Part shown: positions 25,886 through 35,112 of the stretch, piece after piece
Numbering within the stretch: position 1 is the stretch's first letter
How the letters are laid out: every line of letters starts with the position of its first letter
DNA from: Clostridiales bacterium
GTDB taxonomy: Bacteria > Bacillota > Clostridia > Lachnospirales > Lachnospiraceae
NCBI GenBank assembly: GCA_012839295.1
Contig: DUNO01000017.1
Coordinates: 115,814 to 179,813, forward strand
Direction of reading: 5' to 3'
Length of the DNA: 64,000 nt
Made by a program: the position numbers and the translations under genes
The notes under the pieces: generated by a model
Database searches by the model: none
What the model saw: only the letters and a program-made list of their open reading frames with translations
Told to the model about the DNA's origin: nothing

Positions 25886-27706
25886 TTATTCCAAATCTTC
25901 AATATGCAGACGGAGATGTATTTTTGTTATGCCGCCTGCGGCAGCTTCGATAAACAGCCCATAAGCATTGCCATAATAGCCCTTGATCCGGGCATTAACA
26001 TTCCGCAGGCCAATACTTTCCCATTCATTATCAGCAACCTCATCCATCATATTGCTTGCAGTATCTGTCTTAAGAATCTGATTCCAGCGTTCTGCCTCAT
26101 CAGAATCGATCCGCCCACCGTTATCCCAAACGGTAATCCGCAGCTGATCCGTTTCCGTATAGACATCCACTCCGATTTCCCCTCCCGACCTGGTCTTTTT
26201 CAGCCCATGGGATATGGCGTTTTCCAGAATAGGCTGAAGAAGGAATTTCGGCATGGCCAGAGATTCTACCCCCTCCTGCACAAAGAAAGCAGTAGTAAAG
26301 ATTTCGGGAAAGCGGGTGGTCTGGATAGACAGATAATCCCTGGCATTTTGCAGCTCCTGGGAGACCTGTACAATATCACTGCCCTGTACATTATACCGCA
26401 TAATCCTTGAAAGGCTGCCCGATACCTGGCAGATACTGTCCACACCTTCAATCTGCGCGATTGAACTGATGATATTCAGCGTGTTGTACAAAAAATGAGG
26501 GTTAATCTGATATCGGAGCATTCGTATCTGCATTTTTTGTTTGGTGACTTCATAATTAATCTCGTTACGGATGCTTTTATTTATGCGCTCAACCATTTCA
26601 TTATAATTTTGGATGACCCGTCCCATATCGTTATCCGCCATAGGTTTATCCAATGGGATGGGTGCAAGCTGGCTTTCCCGGTTGGCGGTGATGGCGGAGT
26701 TGATAAGCTCCAATGGCCGGCTGACAGTGGCGGCAAGGACATAGCTGATACCCAGAAAAATAAAGAACAGGCCTGTAATCAGCAACAGGGATTTCTGTAG
26801 ATCCTGGGTTGAGCTGTCAAAAAGAACCGCTTCTGATTGGTATTGTATAATGTCCCATCCCGTTTTCTCATTTAAGGTGGCCGTCAGGCAATATCTCTCT
26901 TTCCCAACCTTTATCTCTCTGGATTTTCCTCCCTCTTTCAGCAAAACTTCAGCGCCCTTTCGTAACGTTTCCTGCAGTTCTGGTTGGTTTTCAAGGGATA
27001 GTGGGGATTTGGCCGATTGATACACCAGCCCACTTTCACTGAAAACAGCGATACCGCTTCCATTTGCCTGCTCGGCACTGCGCTCGAAGGCGTCACAAAT
27101 TTTGCGGAAGTCGATATCCACGGCAAGGATACCTAACGGCACTTTGGTATCATATTCATGCAAATAGCAGATCATGGTCAAGATACGATATCGGTTCAGT
27201 TCAATGTCAGTATCGAACACTTCCGTATAGATCGTCTTGGTGACGGAATCCCAGGTAATACCGTCAACGATCTTTTGAATCTTATTCTGGTAATCACTTA
27301 TGCCGGAATTAACACTGCTGTAGGTTTTGTCATGTGAGAAAATTGTGGCCCGGATAACATAGGGATTGGAAAAAGCCGTATGCTTGATGGCGTTCTCGAT
27401 ATACTGAGTGTTTTCATACTGTCCGGCAGGAGGAAGCGCGGCTTCATTATGGCGCAGAATGCCACGGTATTTATTGTCATAGAGCTGTATGTACTTCAAC
27501 TGCTCGGGGCTGACCAGGATAGCGTCTAATGTCGCGTTGAGCTGCATGTTGAGCTGTATCATATGATTGATATTTTCTAATTGGATATTACGAAGGCTTC
27601 CCCAATAGAATACGGCAAAAATAATCAGTACCAACAGCAAAAAGGAACAGAAAGCGCTCATCATCTTTCTGCGGAGGGAATGTTTTTGTATCCATTTAAT
27701 CAGCAC
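25886..27706 (-). CDS. YesM-type sensor histidine kinase
   Basis: 606 residues with an N-terminal membrane helix (about 15-35), an extracytoplasmic sensor of about 260 residues of the double-Cache type and a second helix (about 305-330). A HAMP-like linker and a LytS/YesM-class kinase core follow. YQINPHFLYNTLNIISSIAQ holds the phospho-accepting His, and QPILENAISHGLKK with VWDNGG are the ATP-binding N and G boxes. It phosphorylates the YesN regulator encoded just downstream. The gene order binding protein, permease, permease, kinase, regulator is typical for carbohydrate importers controlled by their own sensor. Confidence 0.92.
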   Translation of the reverse strand: MLIKWIQKHSLRRKMMSAFCSFLLLVLIIFAVFYWGSLRNIQLENINHMIQLNMQLNATLDAILVSPEQLKYIQLYDNKYRGILRHNEAALPPAGQYENTQYIENAIKHTAFSNPYVIRATIFSHDKTYSSVNSGISDYQNKIQKIVDGITWDSVTKTIYTEVFDTDIELNRYRILTMICYLHEYDTKVPLGILAVDIDFRKICDAFERSAEQANGSGIAVFSESGLVYQSAKSPLSLENQPELQETLRKGAEVLLKEGGKSREIKVGKERYCLTATLNEKTGWDIIQYQSEAVLFDSSTQDLQKSLLLITGLFFIFLGISYVLAATVSRPLELINSAITANRESQLAPIPLDKPMADNDMGRVIQNYNEMVERINKSIRNEINYEVTKQKMQIRMLRYQINPHFLYNTLNIISSIAQIEGVDSICQVSGSLSRIMRYNVQGSDIVQVSQELQNARDYLSIQTTRFPEIFTTAFFVQEGVESLAMPKFLLQPILENAISHGLKKTRSGGEIGVDVYTETDQLRITVWDNGGRIDSDEAERWNQILKTDTASNMMDEVADNEWESIGLRNVNARIKGYYGNAYGLFIEAAAGGITKIHLRLHIEDLE

Positions 27707-27848
27707 GAAAAAGGCACTTCCTTTCCTTTTGTAAAATCATCCGGCACTACTTCCCGTATAAATTCCGCATATGCCATTATCCCTTTTCTCCGCTCCCATT
27801 ATATCATATATCGGCCCCAAATTCTATAACAGCCGGTATTTCCATCGA

Positions 27849-28721
27849 TCAGCTTTTCACGGCACCCTGGGTCAAGCCCGATACAATATACCGCTGTACA
27901 AATGCATAAATGATCATGATTGGAACCATCGCCACAAGATATGAGGCAAAGGCCATATTATAGTCAAACGTATATTGGGACTTAAAGTTATATTGGAACA
28001 AAGGAATCGTCCACGTGTTCGGGCTTTTATTCAAAATTAGCAGGGACATCAGGAAGTCGTTCCATATCCACATAGCATTTAACACCAGGATAGTCATAAG
28101 CATGGGCCGAATCAGGGGCAGGACGATACGCCAGTATGCTCCCTGAATGGTACAGCCGTCAATCAGCGCGGCAGATTCCAGATCCGACGGTACGGACCGT
28201 ATGTAATTCACCAAAAGGAAAATAGCCTGCGAAGCTGCAAACGTAATATGAAGAAGTACGAGCCCCGTTTGGTTGTTAAGGCGCAGATCCCCCGTATACT
28301 TGACCAAAGGAACCATGACAGCCTGAAAGGGCACAAAGATGCCAAACAGAAGATAATAGTAGATCGCTTTGTGATATTTGCTGTGATTCATGTTCCTTGA
28401 GATTGCGTAAGCACACATTGTTGTGAGAAGGAGGATAAAAACCACTGCAACTACGGTGATGGCGACCGAATTGAAAAAATAGGTAAAATAATTTGCTTTT
28501 TGCAGCACAGCCTTGAAGTTATCCAGGTAAAACGACTTTGGAAACGCGAAGAAGTTTGCTGCAGATTCCGACGTTGTCTTGAAGGCAGTAATAATTGTAA
28601 TATAGAAAGGGAACAAAATTATGATCAGTCCGATAATCAGAAAAATATAAATCAAAGCCGTCCTTAATGTATAGCTTGTTCCCTTTTTTATTTTAGTTGA
28701 ATTTTTTGTTATCTGTTCCAA
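27849..28721 (-). CDS. Carbohydrate ABC transporter permease (MalG type)
   Basis: 290 residues with six membrane helices. The EAA loop reads LESAALIDGCTIQGAYWRIV, the contact site for the ATPase. It ends with the typical VSGLTQGAVKS. It pairs with the permease that stops 6 bases upstream and with the binding protein at 29716. No ABC ATPase gene is present in the window, so a shared MsmX/UgpC-like ATPase encoded elsewhere is expected. Confidence 0.93.
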   Translation of the reverse strand: MEQITKNSTKIKKGTSYTLRTALIYIFLIIGLIIILFPFYITIITAFKTTSESAANFFAFPKSFYLDNFKAVLQKANYFTYFFNSVAITVVAVVFILLLTTMCAYAISRNMNHSKYHKAIYYYLLFGIFVPFQAVMVPLVKYTGDLRLNNQTGLVLLHITFAASQAIFLLVNYIRSVPSDLESAALIDGCTIQGAYWRIVLPLIRPMLMTILVLNAMWIWNDFLMSLLILNKSPNTWTIPLFQYNFKSQYTFDYNMAFASYLVAMVPIMIIYAFVQRYIVSGLTQGAVKS

Positions 28722-28727
28722 AACGGC

Positions 28728-29633
28728 TTAATCCCCCTCTACTTGTTTATCACCCGTTATCCGCAGGGTGATCAATGATATCATTCCTACTATAACGAAA
28801 AGAATCATGGCCACAGCTACTGATTGGCTGTATTTGTTCTCCTGCATGGAATACTTATAAACCAACAGGCCGATCGCTTCGGTTGCATGTCCCGGCCCGC
28901 CGTCTGTCATAGCCTTGATATAATCGAAAACAGTCAGTCCGGCTTTCACCTGTGTGATGATCACCATATTGATCACAGGAATCAAGAACGGAACCGTAAT
29001 ATTCTTGAAACGTGCCCAGCGTCCGGCGCCGTCAACAGTGGCTGCCTCATATAACTCCATCGGCACACTTTGAAGCCCGGCGATAAATAGAACGGTTGGT
29101 ATGGAGCACCCTTGCCACAGGTTCACTGCCAAAATGGCATAGATAGCTGTCTTGGGGTTGCCCAGCAGGCTCGTACTAAGCCATTCGATTCCAAGCTGCT
29201 GACCGATTACCGGTATAACACGGTAAAATAGCTCGTTCCAAATCAGGGCTACCGTCACCAGACTGAGTATCGCCGGAACAAAATAGATGGAACGAAACAG
29301 GGTGGAGCATAGTTTGGTGCGGTTCAGCGCCATAGCGATAACCAATGAAACTACGGTCACGAGGATGACCAGTAAAACCATATAGCGTGCATTAAACCAG
29401 ATGGCATTGAGGAAACGGGGATTCATAATCACCTTCACATAATTGGAAAAGCCCACGATTTTATAAGTTTTACTGATGCCGTTCCAGTTTGTCAGGCTGT
29501 AATAGAATCCCATAAGCAGCGGTACAAGGAAAAAAAGCGAGTACAGAATTACGACCGGCAGGGTAAATCCTACCATCACCCGGCTTCCCTTGCGCACCTT
29601 TCTTTTTCTCTTGTTAATACTTTGTTGAAACAT
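28728..29633 (-). CDS. Carbohydrate ABC transporter permease (MalF/UgpA type)
   Basis: 301 residues with six membrane helices after a basic start (KRKRKVRKGSR). The EAA loop is LYEAATVDGAGRWARFKNIT and a GGPGHATEAIGLLVY segment follows, typical of the first permease in sugar importers. It is separated from the binding-protein gene by an 82-base gap with a strong hairpin, and from the second permease by 6 bases. Confidence 0.93.
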   Translation of the reverse strand: MFQQSINKRKRKVRKGSRVMVGFTLPVVILYSLFFLVPLLMGFYYSLTNWNGISKTYKIVGFSNYVKVIMNPRFLNAIWFNARYMVLLVILVTVVSLVIAMALNRTKLCSTLFRSIYFVPAILSLVTVALIWNELFYRVIPVIGQQLGIEWLSTSLLGNPKTAIYAILAVNLWQGCSIPTVLFIAGLQSVPMELYEAATVDGAGRWARFKNITVPFLIPVINMVIITQVKAGLTVFDYIKAMTDGGPGHATEAIGLLVYKYSMQENKYSQSVAVAMILFVIVGMISLITLRITGDKQVEGD

Positions 29634-29661
29634 ACGATGCCTCTCCTTTACTTACTTTGTA

Positions 29662-29694
29662 GCAGATGTGGAAGGGTTCTCCTCCCACATCTGC
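29662..29694. other. Intercistronic hairpin between binding-protein and permease genes
   Basis: GCAGATGTGG (29662-29671) and CCACATCTGC (29685-29694) form a perfect 10-bp stem. Such hairpins after a binding-protein gene commonly stabilise its mRNA and lower read-through into permease genes, giving more binding protein than membrane subunits. Confidence 0.6.
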
Positions 29695-29715
29695 CATTTA
29701 GGGCTTATCGGTGGA

Positions 29716-31020
29716 TCACTGTCCGGAAACAGCCTCTTTCCAGACGATGTCAAGTCTCTTGAGGCACTTGTCCACATCGCCATCCATTACCAATGTCTGC
29801 AGCTCAGAACGCTTAGCCTGTTCAAATCCTGCAGGAGGGGCTGCCCCATCCAGTACACGGTTGGCATTGATCGAATCAACTACCGCCTGGGCTTTCGGAA
29901 TCGTAGCCTCTACCGTCTTGATCGCGGAGAGGGAGTGATCCAGGTCAGAGAACATCTGCGCGCCTTCCTTGCTGGTCAAATAGGATAGGAACGTATCAAC
30001 GGCCTCCTCATTATTATTGCTGTTCTTGCCGGCGGCAATTGCCATATCAATTCGTACTGTTTCCTTCACATTACCGGAATCATTCGGCATGGGAAACATT
30101 GCGACATTCAAATCCGGATTCGCTGCCTCAAGAGAAGGAAGTGAATAAATCCCCTGTGGGAACATGACTCCTTTCCCTGTGGCAAAGTCATTGATCGCCT
30201 GGTCATAGCTTACTGAAATACTGTCAGGCTGGCCATGCTCAACCATCCAGTAGGTTTTTTCCAATGCTGGCCGGAAAATAGAATCCGTTTCGAACGAAGC
30301 CTTGCCATCCAGCAGCTGCTGATAGAATTCCGCATGGGATCCGCGGTCCTTTGTCTCAATGTTAAACACCAGCGCCTGGGAAATGGTCCAGCTGTCCTTA
30401 TTAGATAATATGAAGGGAATATCTCCATCCTGCTCGATTTTATCGGCAAGGGCGACCAATTCTGCCCAAGTCTTAGGAACCTCATAGCCGCCTGCCTCAA
30501 ACTTATCCACATTGTAATAAATACCGAAAAATTCAATGGAAAAAGGCATAATGTAGTTTTTTCCATCAACTTTTACTGACTCCAGGTATTCCGGAATGAC
30601 GTTAGCGGTATAGGGCTTATCCGTGAGATCCTTAACCTTTCCATCCTTCGCAAACTGGAGAAAATTCGCATCCGTAGGGTAATGGTTGAACAGATCCGGC
30701 ATATCGTCCGATGCAGCGCGGGCCATCAAAACAGTATCCGCATCCGGTACAATATTCTGCTCAACCTTGATGTTTGGATACTCCTTCTCAAATGCCGCGA
30801 TAATCTGATCCATAGTTTCAGTCGCTTCCCTCTTTGTCTGAAAAAATTCAATCTTCGTGACCTCACTGCTGTCCTTACCTGATGTCTGCACCTGATTGCC
30901 GGAAGAATTCGCGCCATCCCCCTTATTCGCATCGGATGCTGATTTTCCACAGCCGCCGAGCAAAGCGATACTTAAGACCGTGACCATAAGTAACACAATA
31001 AACTTTTTTTCTTTCCTCAT
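29716..31020 (-). CDS. Extracellular sugar-binding lipoprotein of an ABC importer
   Basis: 434 residues. The signal peptide ends in the lipobox LLGGCGKS (Cys24), followed by a Ser/Gly/Asn-rich linker and a family 1 solute-binding fold (TKIEFFQTKREATETMDQII, then GKGVMFPQGIYSLPSLEAAN). It is anchored to the outer face of the membrane and delivers an oligosaccharide to the two permeases. The ligand is unknown, but the downstream catabolic genes point to an uncommon sugar or glycoside. Confidence 0.93.
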   Translation of the reverse strand: MRKEKKFIVLLMVTVLSIALLGGCGKSASDANKGDGANSSGNQVQTSGKDSSEVTKIEFFQTKREATETMDQIIAAFEKEYPNIKVEQNIVPDADTVLMARAASDDMPDLFNHYPTDANFLQFAKDGKVKDLTDKPYTANVIPEYLESVKVDGKNYIMPFSIEFFGIYYNVDKFEAGGYEVPKTWAELVALADKIEQDGDIPFILSNKDSWTISQALVFNIETKDRGSHAEFYQQLLDGKASFETDSIFRPALEKTYWMVEHGQPDSISVSYDQAINDFATGKGVMFPQGIYSLPSLEAANPDLNVAMFPMPNDSGNVKETVRIDMAIAAGKNSNNNEEAVDTFLSYLTSKEGAQMFSDLDHSLSAIKTVEATIPKAQAVVDSINANRVLDGAAPPAGFEQAKRSELQTLVMDGDVDKCLKRLDIVWKEAVSGQ

Positions 31021-31121
31021 TTTTTACCCTCTCCTTTTTCTTGGTTTGTATCTTATTTTCATTCTTCGCCGCCGAATGACGGCAAAAAAGCTAAGATTAT
31101 GTTAATAGACCCCCCACATCC

Positions 31122-31772
31122 TTACAGACGAAGCTGCAGATTCTCACCATCAAAATCATCCCCACGCCCGGTATCCTTATGATAAATAATCCATGAATTT
31201 CTGGCTTTCAGATAAGGGTTTTGCGCCGGTTCCTTTAACGCTTCATTCGTATGCTTTGGCAGGGCTACCAGAACCGAAAAGCCCGATTGCTCCACCTCTA
31301 TCGGCGTAAAGTGTAAAACCAGCGGATCCAGCGCTACCGCATACCCCCTCGGCACATATACAGCCTGTACGTCAGCACTGTCCAGCTTCAATTGATCCCT
31401 CCTTCCTTTTAAAGAAGAAAATGGTGCCAAAAAAAGTACAACATCCGTAAACGCCACATTCACCTCACAGCCATGATGCCATTCCATTCCGTTCATGATC
31501 CGGTTGTGTCCGGCGCAATAGCCCACTGCTATGGGCATTTGTCCATACACATTATTCTCCAGCCAGGCTTTCTCTTTATGAAAGCCTGCCAGGGCCGGAT
31601 CCTCTTCCGTATAGTCTACACCACTATCCGGAATTATTATGCTCTGTTCTGCATATTGCAGATAAGCTTGCGTGTTGAGGGAAAGCACCTCCCCATATGC
31701 CGCGAAGGCGGGATCATCCGCATGGATGATGGGCAGTTTCGGATTATTGGCTTGTATCGCTTTAAAGTCCAT
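31122..31772 (-). CDS. DUF4867 family protein
   Basis: 216 residues with a cupin-like beta-rich core: AVGYCAGHNRIMNGMEWHHG, then EVNVAFTDVVLFLAP and VPRGYAVALDPLVLHFTPIE. The histidines and acidic residues could bind a metal. I recognise it as DUF4867, a family met beside sugar isomerase, kinase and aldolase genes in Clostridia. A sugar-isomerase or mutarotase-like role is a guess. It lies 37 bases after the isomerase gene and shares its operon. Confidence 0.75.
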   Translation of the reverse strand: MDFKAIQANNPKLPIIHADDPAFAAYGEVLSLNTQAYLQYAEQSIIIPDSGVDYTEEDPALAGFHKEKAWLENNVYGQMPIAVGYCAGHNRIMNGMEWHHGCEVNVAFTDVVLFLAPFSSLKGRRDQLKLDSADVQAVYVPRGYAVALDPLVLHFTPIEVEQSGFSVLVALPKHTNEALKEPAQNPYLKARNSWIIYHKDTGRGDDFDGENLQLRL

Positions 31773-31809
31773 TATTTTCTCTCCTTCCCGAATCAGTTTT
31801 AAAATTAGT

Positions 31810-33198
31810 TTATAAGCTTTTTGGATATCCTCCCGGTTTATCCCATTTCAGGGGCAGATAACGGGCCGCTTCCTCTATTACACGGGCATAATTTCCGTAA
31901 ATTCCTGCCACATGATGGATATAGGGGCCGTAAACAAATGTCTCTTCTAACGTCTTCCAATCCTTTGCTCCAAACCAGACATAGGAACCGGTCGTTTCCG
32001 GACCCTCCACCGCGCTTCCCTCTGCGGCTGTCAGATAATAGGAGCCTGCCAGATCATCACAGCGCAGGATGGTGATATCACCTTTTTTTAGCTGCCAGGT
32101 GGCTTGCCCGTCGACCATTCTGGCCCGACATACCTCCTCCCGCAGGGAATAGGGAAATGGCCCACAATGCCATAACAGCTCTGAGTTGTCGTTCTCAGGA
32201 TTGCGAATGGTCAGATCCGCAAAGAAGACAGCCTGTTCATTCAACCCCGCAGCTTGTGCGATAACGGAGGTCAGTGCTCCATTTAAATCTGCTTCACACG
32301 CCAGAGGCAGCCCCATATCTGCCAGCTCGCTGATGATCATACAGGGAGGAATCCCCATGGCTGCTGGGAAGAGGCTCCAGCACTCGATAGCACCGGCCCG
32401 GCAACCGTTTTCTTCCATCCTGGCAAGCACTATTTTCTTCAGTGCGGCTATTCGGCGAAGCTGTACCTCCTCCATTCCTGAACAATCCATCTTGTCCTTG
32501 AGCTTCCTGACTTCTTCTGCCACCTGTGCGTCGTCGCTGTCCGCGAGAGATATGGTTTGTGTGATTATCTCATATGCAGAAATCGGCACTACCTCTATTC
32601 CGAAGCTTTCCATTAATGCGCCCTCACTGGCGATGACGCTCATAAACTGTCGGGGCCGCTGGCCAATCTGAGCGATACGTAAATCCTTCAAATCCCGGAC
32701 AATCATAGCCGTCCGGAGAAAATTCTCATAACCGTCCCTAAATTCCACGGAATCTGTATCCACATTATAAATATAACTGAATGTAATATTGTTGCGCAGA
32801 AGCACCTTGCTGTTCGCAAAGATCCCACACTGCGTATCGCGCCCATATGCCCCCGGCTTATTGGGCCTTTGATCCCGCGGTCCCCAAAGAAGAAGCGGAA
32901 GCCGGAAGGAGCGCACAATCTTGACAGCGATCTCTTCCTCGCCAAAATCACAATGCATAAGAAAAATGGCTTCTATCTCTTCCTTTTTAAATTTTTCAAC
33001 GACGGCCTTAATATCTTCCTGCCGATAGGCCACACCGCGGTTACAGATATCTTCAATATCAACCAAAGTAACAGCCTCCGGCTTAATAGCCCGGATGACC
33101 GAAAACATACGGTCTTTTTCCACGGCAGCCACATCTAAGGAAAGATAGCTGCGTTTTATTGGCAGAACTCCCAGCCGCAACTTATTTTTCTGCAACAT
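31810..33198 (-). CDS. L-fucose/L-arabinose isomerase-family sugar isomerase
   Basis: 462 residues from the ATG at 33198, which has AAGGGGGC upstream; the upstream ATG at 33216 is less likely. Two Rossmann-like domains (LRLGVLPIKRSYLSL, then LPLLLWGPRDQRPNKPG) and the C-terminal domain with IECWSLFPAAMGIPP and LPLACEADLNGALTSV resemble the FucI/AraA fold, where Glu, Asp and His bind Mn2+. It should interconvert an aldose and a ketose. It overlaps the kinase gene by 17 bases and precedes DUF4867, so it probably acts in an isomerase-kinase-aldolase route. The sugar is unknown, and the low similarity argues against ordinary L-fucose. Confidence 0.78.
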   Translation of the reverse strand: MLQKNKLRLGVLPIKRSYLSLDVAAVEKDRMFSVIRAIKPEAVTLVDIEDICNRGVAYRQEDIKAVVEKFKKEEIEAIFLMHCDFGEEEIAVKIVRSFRLPLLLWGPRDQRPNKPGAYGRDTQCGIFANSKVLLRNNITFSYIYNVDTDSVEFRDGYENFLRTAMIVRDLKDLRIAQIGQRPRQFMSVIASEGALMESFGIEVVPISAYEIITQTISLADSDDAQVAEEVRKLKDKMDCSGMEEVQLRRIAALKKIVLARMEENGCRAGAIECWSLFPAAMGIPPCMIISELADMGLPLACEADLNGALTSVIAQAAGLNEQAVFFADLTIRNPENDNSELLWHCGPFPYSLREEVCRARMVDGQATWQLKKGDITILRCDDLAGSYYLTAAEGSAVEGPETTGSYVWFGAKDWKTLEETFVYGPYIHHVAGIYGNYARVIEEAARYLPLKWDKPGGYPKSL

Positions 33199-34147
33199 AT
33201 TCAAGCCCCCTTGCATAAAAGTCTACTCGTTCATCAAGCTCTTTACCAAGGATTTCTCCCGTTTCTAAAAAATATTTTGTGGTTTCCCAGGTAGGAATTC
33301 CGGCCCGTCCGCCTATTCTTGTGCACTTGATTGCACTGACAGCACTGGCAAATCTGGCGGCTTCCACCGGCGTCATCCCACGCGCCATGCAGCAGGCATA
33401 GGCTCCGTGGAAGACGTCCCCGGCTCCCACCGTGTCGACTACCTGGACCGGAAATGCCTCCTGCCTGAAAAATCCTTTCTCCCAAAGTCCCATGCACCCC
33501 TGGTCGCCAAGGGTGTAGATAGCGACGGAAGGTCCCCAGGACAGGGTCGTTTCCAGATTCTTCTCTTCATCACCGGAGGGGAAATAATGATCGTAAACAA
33601 ATTTAGAAGCAATGACCACATCCACATAAGGAAAGATTTCCTCCAGGCGGGAATGATAATTATCGGCATCCAACAGGACAGGGACACCGTTTTCCTTTGC
33701 GATACGGGCCGCCTTCAAAACCACATCATCCACCCAGGCAACATGCAGAACCTTCGCCTGCCGGATGCGGTCGGCCTTTACTTCTTCCAGGGGGAGACCC
33801 GGGGCATCCCCCTGGCGCATCAGAATGCTTCGTCCGCCGGTTTCTTCGTCAGACAGCACCAGGGAAAGTCCGGTCTGGCAGCCGTTTTGCATCTTCAGCC
33901 CGGACACATCCACCCCATGGCGGGCCAGGTCATTCCTGCAAAAACGCCCAAAAATATCATCCCCTACGGTACCGCACAGAGCGGTGGTGGCTCCCAGGCG
34001 GGCCGCCGCAACAATTCCAGTAGCCACCTGCCCACCTCCCTGCCAGCTCTGACCCTTCATGTACATCCCTTCATTCGGGCGGGGCATATGAGGCAGATTG
34101 CAGAGGAAATCCATACAGGGATTATCAAACCCCATAACATCTATCAT
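33182..34147 (-). CDS. PfkB-family sugar kinase
   Basis: 321 residues of ribokinase fold. The N-terminal glycine motif is GQSWQGGGQVATGIVAAARL. The C-terminal PfkB signature VVDTVGAGDVFHGAY holds the catalytic Asp244 in the anion hole. It phosphorylates a sugar, here probably the ketose made by the neighbouring isomerase. Its start lies 10 bases after the aldolase stop and its 3' end overlaps the isomerase gene, so the three enzymes are tightly co-expressed. Confidence 0.9.
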   Translation of the reverse strand: MIDVMGFDNPCMDFLCNLPHMPRPNEGMYMKGQSWQGGGQVATGIVAAARLGATTALCGTVGDDIFGRFCRNDLARHGVDVSGLKMQNGCQTGLSLVLSDEETGGRSILMRQGDAPGLPLEEVKADRIRQAKVLHVAWVDDVVLKAARIAKENGVPVLLDADNYHSRLEEIFPYVDVVIASKFVYDHYFPSGDEEKNLETTLSWGPSVAIYTLGDQGCMGLWEKGFFRQEAFPVQVVDTVGAGDVFHGAYACCMARGMTPVEAARFASAVSAIKCTRIGGRAGIPTWETTKYFLETGEILGKELDERVDFYARGLEYVAEK

Positions 34148-34157
34148 GTCAACCCTC

Positions 34158-35009
34158 CTATTTGCTTTTATTGTCCGGGTTCAGCATCCGGATCTTACTG
34201 CGTACAAACTGGACACAGGGCTCCTTAATCTCCTGCAGGCCATCATAATAGTAGCGGTGCGGCTCTGCATGATCCAGATATGACTTCATGGAATTATGGA
34301 ATGTCCGCTCATACTCCGTGGCTATATTGAATTTGCTCATACCGCAGCGAACGGCATGCTGCATCTGATCTGCCGGAATATCCGAACCCCCATGCATTAC
34401 CAGCGGTACCGAAAGTCGGCCGCGCAGCTCCTTAATACGGTCAAAATCCAGCTGCGGCATACGGACATAATCCCCATGACCGTTGCCCACCGCAATAGCC
34501 AGGAAATCAACACCGGTGCGCTGTACAAATTCTTCCGCCTGGTCCGGGTCTGTAAAATGGTCTGTACACAGGTCATCTTCCTTCATACCGTCACCGACAT
34601 GTCCCAACTCGCCCTCCACATCCACTCCTACCGCATGAGCACAGCGAACCACATCAGCGGAAACCTTTACATTTTCTTCGAAAGGCCTCGATGAACCGTC
34701 TATCATCACGGAAGGGAAACCACTCATAATCCCGGATACCGCCATTTCATAGCTATTGGAGTGATCCATATGGAGCGCAACGGGAACCTTTACCTTTTCT
34801 GCTAACTCTCTGGTGATCGAAACGATCTGGGCCATCGGGATAAAGGTGGAAAAGCCCGGCCAGAATTGAATGATAATGGGCATATCCTCCTTCTCGGCCG
34901 CCTCTATTGCCCACGCGATACTCTCGTAGTTAAAAACATTGATTGCCGGAATCCCATAGCCTTGTTCCGCAGCCCTCTTTAATAATGTATTTGCTCTTTC
35001 CAGTGACAT
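34158..35009 (-). CDS. Class II fructose/tagatose-bisphosphate-type aldolase
   Basis: 283 residues from the ATG at 35009, which has AAAAGGAG 8 bases upstream; the longer frame to 35135 lacks a site. Zn-binding motifs of class II aldolases are visible: VALHMDHSNS (His80, Asp82, His83), VEGELGHVG (Glu134), GNGHGDY (His178) and VMHGGSD (His206). It makes a reversible retro-aldol cut of a ketose phosphate, giving DHAP. With the kinase and isomerase it forms an EMP-like route. Whether the substrate is a 1-phosphate or a 1,6-bisphosphate cannot be read from the sequence. Confidence 0.9.
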   Translation of the reverse strand: MSLERANTLLKRAAEQGYGIPAINVFNYESIAWAIEAAEKEDMPIIIQFWPGFSTFIPMAQIVSITRELAEKVKVPVALHMDHSNSYEMAVSGIMSGFPSVMIDGSSRPFEENVKVSADVVRCAHAVGVDVEGELGHVGDGMKEDDLCTDHFTDPDQAEEFVQRTGVDFLAIAVGNGHGDYVRMPQLDFDRIKELRGRLSVPLVMHGGSDIPADQMQHAVRCGMSKFNIATEYERTFHNSMKSYLDHAEPHRYYYDGLQEIKEPCVQFVRSKIRMLNPDNKSK

Positions 35010-35112
35010 ATGTTCTATCTCCTTTTCATGATCTTTATGTTGATTTTTCCTCTGTTGGGAAACGATGTGTGCCAGGTGACCTTCTCCTGAATATTTGTCG
35101 TTGATTTCTTTA

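Noticed and set aside
32186..32671. Plus-strand open frame of 161 codons
   Set aside because: Antisense to the isomerase gene, serine-rich translation with no family features.
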